64,000 nucleotides of DNA. Source: Ilex aquifolium (Eukaryota; Streptophyta; Magnoliopsida; Aquifoliales; Aquifoliaceae). How positions within the stretch are numbered: position 1 is the stretch's first letter; each line of letters starts with the position of its first letter. The DNA is taken from assembly GCA_951799425.1 (NCBI GenBank), contig OX637407.1, positions 22,078,981-22,142,980 of the forward strand, given 5' to 3'. The position numbers and the translations under genes are program-made. The notes under the pieces were generated by a model. The model saw only the letters and a list, made by a program, of their open reading frames with translations, ran no database searches and was not told where the DNA came from. This document shows, one piece after another, positions 57,965 to 64,000 of this stretch.

Positions 57965-59365
57965 TCAGACCAAACTAAGGCCAGGAATTTTGTAGGCATT
58001 TCGTTCGTCCATTGCTCTTCTCACACTCTCAGAATCAGAATGCCTACTGGCACCGGCAAAAATATTGGACAAAAGTACATAGTCACCACCATATTCTTTC
58101 TGCATCTCCAGTATCTTCCGCGTGACTCTCTCTCCCACCTCAATGTTTCCATGGAAGCTACAAGCACCCAAAAGCGTCCTCCAGATCACAGCATTAACCA
58201 TTTCCATAGGAATATCCAAAGCCATATTTTCTGCTTCGTCAAGCCTCCCTGCACGACCCAACATGTCTATCAAACACCCATAATGCTTAATGTCTGGTAC
58301 AACACCACACTTGTCCACCATTTTTTTGAAAAACTCAAGCCCCTCATCAATCAGGCCTCCATGACTACAAGCATTTAACACACTCAAGAATGTAACTCGA
58401 TTTGGCTTCATACATGCATTTTCCATTCGTTTAAAACTATCCGCAGCTTCTTTTCCCATTCCATGCATTGCAAACCCAGATATTATTGACGTCCACGACA
58501 CCACGTTCCTCCTCTCATCAGATATATCCTCAAAAACTCGAATTGCACTCTCTACGCACCCACATTTTGCATATGCATCAATAAGAGAATTCATAACACG
58601 AATATCAGACGCATTAAACCCACTTTTGTATCCATAAGAATGGATTATTTGGCAAGATTCAAGACGCCTAAGATTCCAAATAGCCGGAAAAACAGCAAGA
58701 ATAGTTACTTCTGTTGGTTTAATTCCCTCATTCACAACCATTCTCCGAAACAAGTCCAAAGCTCCGTTATAGTGGTTCATCCGCGTGTACCCATCAATAA
58801 GACCGGTCCATGAAACCACATTCTTCATTGGCATCACATCAAAGAGATATTGAGCAACACCAAGCTCACCCCACTTTATGAAACCCGTAATCAAAACGTT
58901 CCATGTCACCGAGTTTCTCTCAGGCATTTCCTCAAACACTTTCTGAGCTTGCATCAAATACCCACAATCAGCATACATATTCACCATAGCAGTTTGCACG
59001 TAAACGTGGAACTCGAAGCCAGCTTTGATAGTGAGACCATGGAGTTGAATACCTATTCTGGGTCGGTGTACATTAGCGCAGGCTTTTATGAGGAAAGAGT
59101 AAGTGAAGCTATCAAAAGAGACGGTTTGGTATTGGTTTTGTTGTTGGTGTTGGATGTGTTTGAAGAGTAAGAGAGCTTCTTCAGGGAAGTGACTAAGTGA
59201 ATAGTGGCGGAGCAGAGTGTTAAAGATTGTCAAGATTGGGGCTGTGGTGGATAGACGTGAGAGTAAGTTGGTGGCGATTAGTTGAGTGTGGACTTGTTGA
59301 ATGGCTGGCCTGTTGTGGTGTCTGAATAAGAGAGAAAGCAAGTGGTAGCAATGCTTGTGCGTCAT
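57965..59365 (-). CDS. PPR protein, PLS class with E-type end, At1g09220-like (intact copy)
   Basis: 466 residues, uninterrupted, intronless as usual for PPR genes. The N-terminus MTHKHCYHLLSLLFRHHNRP could be an organelle transit sequence. Tandem PPR motifs are clear, for example NSVTWNVLITGFIKWGELG, NVVSWTGLIDGYTRMNHYNG, NVVSWTSIISGFAMHGMGKE and PDIKHYGCLIDMLGRAGRLD, followed by an E-like region ending GDYVLLSNI...YKIPGLSLV. No DYW domain is present. Order and wording resemble the mitochondrial PPR At1g09220 (from memory). PPR proteins bind organellar RNA; the RNA target is unknown. The start codon overlaps a small upstream ORF. The copy at 31676-33077 is broken, so this one probably carries the function. 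Confidence 0.93.
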   Translation of the reverse strand: MTHKHCYHLLSLLFRHHNRPAIQQVHTQLIATNLLSRLSTTAPILTIFNTLLRHYSLSHFPEEALLLFKHIQHQQQNQYQTVSFDSFTYSFLIKACANVHRPRIGIQLHGLTIKAGFEFHVYVQTAMVNMYADCGYLMQAQKVFEEMPERNSVTWNVLITGFIKWGELGVAQYLFDVMPMKNVVSWTGLIDGYTRMNHYNGALDLFRRMVVNEGIKPTEVTILAVFPAIWNLRRLESCQIIHSYGYKSGFNASDIRVMNSLIDAYAKCGCVESAIRVFEDISDERRNVVSWTSIISGFAMHGMGKEAADSFKRMENACMKPNRVTFLSVLNACSHGGLIDEGLEFFKKMVDKCGVVPDIKHYGCLIDMLGRAGRLDEAENMALDIPMEMVNAVIWRTLLGACSFHGNIEVGERVTRKILEMQKEYGGDYVLLSNIFAGASRHSDSESVRRAMDERNAYKIPGLSLV

Positions 59366-59538
59366 TTCCTAGGAAGCACGGATACTCCAAGCAAACACAT
59401 CAAACAAAGTGCGAAAATAGCACCTGAAATAGCCATAGCAAGTACACAACTATCAACCCACCACTGCAAATTAACACCAATCCAATCAATAGCAGAAGCC
59501 TCACATGAACCGGCAACAGCAATGGCAGAGCTCCCCAT
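59362..59538 (-). CDS. Small membrane-type ORF (58 aa) overlapping the PPR start, copy 2
   Basis: It is identical to the ORF at 33074-33250 except for one Leu-to-Met change. It has a hydrophobic segment near its middle and Cys residues at 12, 31, 45 and 48. The stop overlaps the intact PPR gene's ATG in ATGA. With the same length and overlap in both copies, selection cannot be judged because the copies are recent. It may be an upstream ORF of the PPR mRNA. Confidence 0.35.
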   Translation of the reverse strand: MGSSAIAVAGSCEASAIDWIGVNLQWWVDSCVLAMAISGAIFALCLMCLLGVSVLPRK

Positions 59539-59780
59539 AAGTACCCACAGACCCTAATTTGTTCCAGATTTCAATTAAAACTCTAGGACCTATGGCCGGA
59601 GCGAAACCAAAATGTATTCGCCAATCTGCGGAGATTTAGGAAATTTAGAGAGAATCTAGGGGAGAGAGATGACCGAAATGCAGAGAGTCTTCGCCTTCAA
59701 GAGAGATGCGAAGAGAAGGGCGAAAAAAAAAGAAGATAGAAGGCCCTGGCAGTTGTATCGACACATGAGACACCATCTTA

Positions 59781-60144
59781 GAGCATTTTCAACCCACTCT
59801 ATATTTCTTCTCTTTTAGCTACTTTAGCTACTCAAACACAAAAAATTCTCTCCAACTCACTCTCTATTCCACTCTCTATTTCCTAGTTAACCCAAATGGC
59901 TCACCAAATGTGGTGAGCCATTTGAGCTCTCTAAATTCTCTCTCTACCTTTTTTTTTCTCTCTCTCTATATATATATTTTATTTTTTTTAAATTATAAGT
60001 TGTTAGTGAAAGTTGGGTGTAGTAGTTAACTAAAATAGAGAGTGTGGTTGGAGTGAATTTTAAAAAGTTGCTAGCTAAAGTAGTGAATTGAATATTTAAA
60101 AATATTTTGAGTAACTATTTTGTTGAGTGTGGTTAGAGATGCTC
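59781..60144. mobile_element. Harbinger/Tourist-like MITE, 364 bp
   Basis: The terminal repeats GAGCATTTTCAACC and (reverse complement) GAGCATCTCTAACC are flanked by TTA duplications (59778-59780 and 60145-60147). Copy 1 has the empty site CACCTTCTTAGTAAGG at about 33479-33494. The interior has a perfect 11-bp hairpin (AATGGCTCACC...GGTGAGCCATT). A 3-bp TTA duplication is typical of PIF/Harbinger elements. Confidence 0.88.
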
Positions 60145-60147
60145 TTA

Positions 60148-60678
60148 GTAAGGAAAACAAAACGGGCTATTGTCGTTCCACAAGTCTACATTCTTATTTC
60201 ATTTAATTTTTCATTATCCAACTATTAAGTTTTCTTTCTATACCCACCTCATGAGTTGTCACCAATGAAATGATAGTAAAATATATTTAATGATGGGTCT
60301 AATTGTAGCATTAAATGAATTCATTATCATTTTATTGGTGACAACTCATTATGTCCCCAAATTATGTCCCTTAATTATGTCTCAATAGCATTGCTCATAT
60401 TATATACACTTTTTTTAAAAAGAGAAGAACGAAACAAGAAAAAAAAAAAAAAAGCAAACCAAAACAAGAAGGAAAAAAAATCAAACAAAGTTTAAAGGAA
60501 CAAGGAAAACTATAAGACGCAAAATTACAAGATGCAATACCGAACATGGAAAAAAAAAAAACAAGCATAATGCACATACACAAAATCGAATAAGAAAAAA
60601 AAATAACAAGCATAGACATAAAACCTAAATAATTTGAAAAAATAAATAATTTGAAAGGGCATGGCCTGGCGTCTGTGC
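60148..60678. other. Spacer between the MITE and the MLP-6 exon
   Basis: About 230 bp (60170-60400) have no counterpart in copy 1; after that A-rich sequence matches 33540-33790. The duplication ends near 60650. Confidence 0.45.
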
Positions 60679-60947
60679 CTATGCCTTGAGAAGATGTGCA
60701 TCAATATCCTTAAGGACAGTAGCTGCAAAGTCCAAATATTTTCTGGGCGTATCGACATCCTCATTGAGCTTCTCGTAGTCTGTACTCCATTTCACCAGGC
60801 TGCCATCGCCCTTTGATTTAAATTGAGCGATGGACTTGAAGCTCTTGTAATCATTCATGACATCTCCTTCAAATATGTTGAAAATAATAGTCTTGTTCTC
60901 CTCATCTAAGGCTTCAATTGTTTCTTTTGCAGTCGCAGCTTTCTCGT
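60679..60947 (-). CDS. MLP-6: divergent MLP-like exon 2 (partial gene)
   Basis: 89 codons are open after a TCTCAAG acceptor in the family's phase, ending in TAG. The reading begins DEKAATAKETIEALDEE, has FNIFEGDVMNDYKSFK where the sisters have FKVIEGDLTKLYKTF, and ends DIDAHLLKA. It is clearly MLP-like but far more diverged than the other five, so it is an older paralogue. No exon 1 was found up to the window end. A LINE begins about 0.5 kb upstream, so exon 1 may lie beyond 64000 or be lost. Confidence 0.75.
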
Positions 60948-61500
60948 CTTGAGAATCACAAGAAAATAAGGGTTTCTTAGTGAATTACTAGACATTTTTA
61001 TCTATTGAACGCATGGAAAATATATTAGATTGAAAACCATAAAAAGAGTTGATTTTCAATTGTTAGTTAAAAAAGTCTAACAAATGTGCGGTCTCAAAAG
61101 GAGGACACTAGTTAAAAAACAATCATTCAATTTTGTTTCTTGCTCTTCTTTAGTGTCGGAAAATGAGTCTATCTATCTGCCTAGATTTGGTAGATATTCC
61201 CAGTGCAATTCATAGTAGTTACACGAACTCCAGTCATTTCCTCTAGTTCATTTGTGATTTTCAAGAAAGTAGGTCAGGTAAAAAATAGTTGTGCCATGTT
61301 GATTTAATGGCTCTATTGTTGTTCAAGGTCGAAAATAAGGTGGAAAAGCCTAACAGGGCATAGGCTTGGGAATTGTGAAGATGAATAGCAAAAAGAGGAT
61401 ACATCCAAGTAAGAGCAAGAAAATTGTAAGCACACTGTTTGAGGTGTGAATGTTTGAGTTAAGGATGAAGCTCTGACTAGAGAGAGAAGCTCTAACTTCT
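60948..61500. other. Probable MLP-6 intron start and LINE-2 leader
   Basis: No coding motif is seen. The boundary between intron and LINE could not be placed; it may lie near 61320. Confidence 0.4.
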
Positions 61501-64000
61501 CTCTTGAACTTTTTCCACTTTATGATGAGTTCTTCACAAAACCAAGCACATATACCACCAGGTCCATTACCAAACACACATCCAACCTATGCTTCATTAT
61601 TCAAGCGTCAATCCAAGCTAGGTTCTGATGATCAAAATACAACAAAAATTGATAAACCAGTTGTATTCTCGGACGGAGATCCGGTTTTCTACTTCACTAA
61701 TGAGGTGATTAAGGTAGTCTTGTCTTTCTCTGGAATATGCTTTGATTGGAAAATGTTCTTATGGCAGGCCATCACTAGGAGTCATTAAAGAAGTTATTAG
61801 ATCTAAATGGAATTTAAGGGGAGATTTTGAAGTTGGGTCAATAGACCAAAGGCATATTCTACTAAGGTTTCAACTGCAGGAGGATTATGTGAAAACATGG
61901 CTGAAGGATGCTACACTAATAGAAGATTACCTATTTAGATTTTTTAAATAGTTTTCTGGAATTGTACCGGGGATTGAACCAGCAATAGTTCCCATGTGGA
62001 TCTTATTGCCTGTGCAACCATTGAATTTCTTCGAAAAGCCATTTTTAGAATTGTTGGTTAAACCATTAGGAAAAGTATTAGCCTAGCTATCAAGGCTAGG
62101 GGGTTGCAAGGGTATATGTTGATATTAATTTACTAGCAAATAACCCATCCAGAATAAGGATAGACATGGAAGATGAAGGAGCCAGATGGCAAAGAATAGT
62201 CTTTAAGAGAAGCAAGAAGCAAGGTCATAGGGAAGAAGATTGTCGAAAGAAGAAGTTGCCTATTTTGCCAAATGATTCAGAAGGAAAGAATGCAGAATTC
62301 AAGGAATCAAAGATTGATAGAATATCAAAGGAGAAGAATAAGGGAAAGCAAGCTCAGCATACAGACAAAGGAAAACAAGTTCAGCAAAATGAAAATTCTG
62401 GGAAATTGAATAAGGTAAGTCAGAATGTCCAAAGGAGGAACCCAGAGCATTTAAGGCAATCAAATTAGGTTCAGCAAGGTAAGGGAATTTGGAAGCAACA
62501 AAATAAGGAAAAGCAAATTTTGGAAACTATAAGCCCTAGAGCTGTGGTGGAATCTGCAATAGCAGAGGACAATCAGCAAAAAAATCTTGCGAACAAAGAA
62601 GATCATATGTCATGCATTCTTAGTAATTTGAAAAAAGGAGATCATTCTAGGAAAGATAATGTTCAGCAGCATCGAATGCCACTAAATTCTAAGAAAGAAA
62701 TGCAAAATACTGATAAGGAAACAAATGTTGAAACCAACGATCAAACTGGAACGGTTCCTGATGATGATGTCCAGCTTGTAGTGGATCTTGTAGGTGCTGG
62801 AAGTTACAGAAACAAATCCTATACTCCAGCTTTGGAAAGTGGTAAGGCGTATAAACAACAAGTGGATTCAAAAGAAGGGCAAGGCCATTTGAATAAGCAA
62901 TGTTTTCTTTCTTCTGATTCCACTTTTTTGATTGACATCAATATGTATGTAAAGAGGGTAGTGGTTGTTGTCTAGATGATGAAAAGGGTTTGTAGATTAG
63001 TAGGGAGCCACTTGATAAGGGTTTCCATACAAATGAGGAGTTGTCAACCAGTGTTGATTGTTTTGAAGTGGCTTCTCATGATTCAGAGACTGGTGAAAGC
63101 TATGGACTGAACCACAATTCACTGGACATTCCTTAGTCAGGCATGGTTACTAGATCAAAATCTAAAAAAGTCACTTTTTCAAACCCTTTAAATGATTAAT
63201 TTTTTAACTAGGAATATTAGGGGGGCAAGGAAAGATGCCACACAAGGCGTCTCAAGAAGTTAATTAAATTCAAGGATGCTTGTTAGGTTTTTCTTCTAAT
63301 CTGAATAGGAGTTCTTATCTTGCTAATCCTGTTGCAGAGAAGAACATGTGGATACTCTGGGAAAATAGGTTAAAAGTTACTATTTTTTTATGTTTATGCT
63401 CAATCATTGACTTTTGAAGCTTCTTTTATGGGTTTTGCATCATTTATTGTGACTGTAGTTTATGATGCTTGTGATTATCTCTTAAGAAGGCCTCTTAGGG
63501 AACATTTGTTGAATCTAAGCATTTCTTTTAAGCCTTGGTTGCTTATGGGAAGTTTTAATGATATTCTTCACTCTTCAAACAGGCAAGGAGGTGCCACTCC
63601 CAATTTTATTTCCATGGATGAATTTGGAACTTTTTTGCATTCTGGAGGCTTGCTGGATTGTGGATTTAGTGGTAGCAGTTATACTTGGTGTAATAACCGT
63701 CAAGGCAGGTCCAGGATGTGGCAAAGACTGGATCGTGCATTATTAAATTCATAATGAAATGTAATGTTTGGAATTGCAAAAGTTGATTATTTAGCACAAG
63801 ACGTAAATCGGATCCTAATCCTTTGCATGTTAAGTTTGATGAGCAACAAGTCCAAATCAGGATTTCTTATTTCAAGTTCATGGACATGTGGGTGGAACAT
63901 CCTTCTTTTCTGCATTTGGTTACGCATAATTGGGGTGGACATTATTCTGCTGATCCTATAGAGAATGTGTTCTTGAAGCTTAAGAACTACTTGAAGTCTC
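61501..64000 (+). pseudogene. LINE-2: L1-type LINE with ORF1 and start of ORF2, running off the window
   Basis: ORF1 starts near 61522 and shows the DUF4283-type region typical of plant LINE ORF1 (GKCSYGRPSLGVIKEVIRS, then RFQLQEDYVKTWLKDA; about 61740-61945). A zinc-knuckle remnant (KKQGHREEDC, about 62215) and a Gln/Lys-rich tail to about 63140 follow. The ORF2 trace begins with NIRGARKDATQ (about 63205) and shows the endonuclease end SSYTWCNNRQGRSRMWQRLD (about 63676). Frame changes (about 61742-61788) and stops (61949, 62466, 62973) disable it. The reverse transcriptase must lie beyond 64000 if present. Confidence 0.85.

Noticed and set aside
57923-58378. 151-codon plus-strand frame
   Set aside because: Antisense of the PPR repeats with no known motif; the minus-strand PPR reading explains it.

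Overview
This window looks like nuclear DNA of a eudicot plant. It is AT-rich, repeat-dense and gene-poor. The genes have GT-AG introns, and the recognisable families are plant ones: major latex protein (MLP, Bet v 1 superfamily), PLS-class PPR, a CEP-type signalling peptide, Tat-lineage Ty3 and copia retrotransposons, L1-type LINEs and hAT/Harbinger MITEs. The sequence alone does not fix the species.

Host genes. Five two-exon MLP genes lie on the minus strand (753-1926, 19523-23931, 24854-26431, 49097-50206, 51069-52927), and a divergent sixth is represented by exon 2 only (60679-60947). A PPR gene resembling Arabidopsis At1g09220 occurs twice: intact at 57965-59365 and as a pseudogene at 31676-33077. 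In both copies a 58-codon membrane-type ORF overlaps the PPR start codon by ATGA. A CEP peptide precursor lies at 35672-36033, with its C-terminal motif in a different frame from its signal peptide.

Layout. 0-18 kb: MLP-1, then remnants (an MLP promoter, repeated gag-bearing blocks, a plastid trnI relic, a decayed Tat element carrying a 2.3-kb LTR insertion, a copia 5' end, a solo LTR). 19-33.8 kb and 48.8-60.6 kb: two copies of one segmental duplication carrying MLP, MLP and PPR; later insertions in one copy leave readable empty sites in the other. 35.6-46.5 kb: the CEP gene, with a near-pristine 10.5-kb Tat element inserted 42 bp after its stop codon. 61-64 kb: the 5' part of a second LINE, running off the window.

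The Tat element (36076-46537) is the most striking object. Its LTRs differ at only 2 of 764 positions and it has a perfect 5-bp target duplication. gag-protease and pol share one frame and are separated by a single UAG in a TMV-type readthrough context. Ten 76-bp hairpin repeats follow pol. Beyond them, on the opposite strand, is an intact three-exon gene with its own TATA box. Gene calls were made by eye from conserved motifs; no database search was possible.
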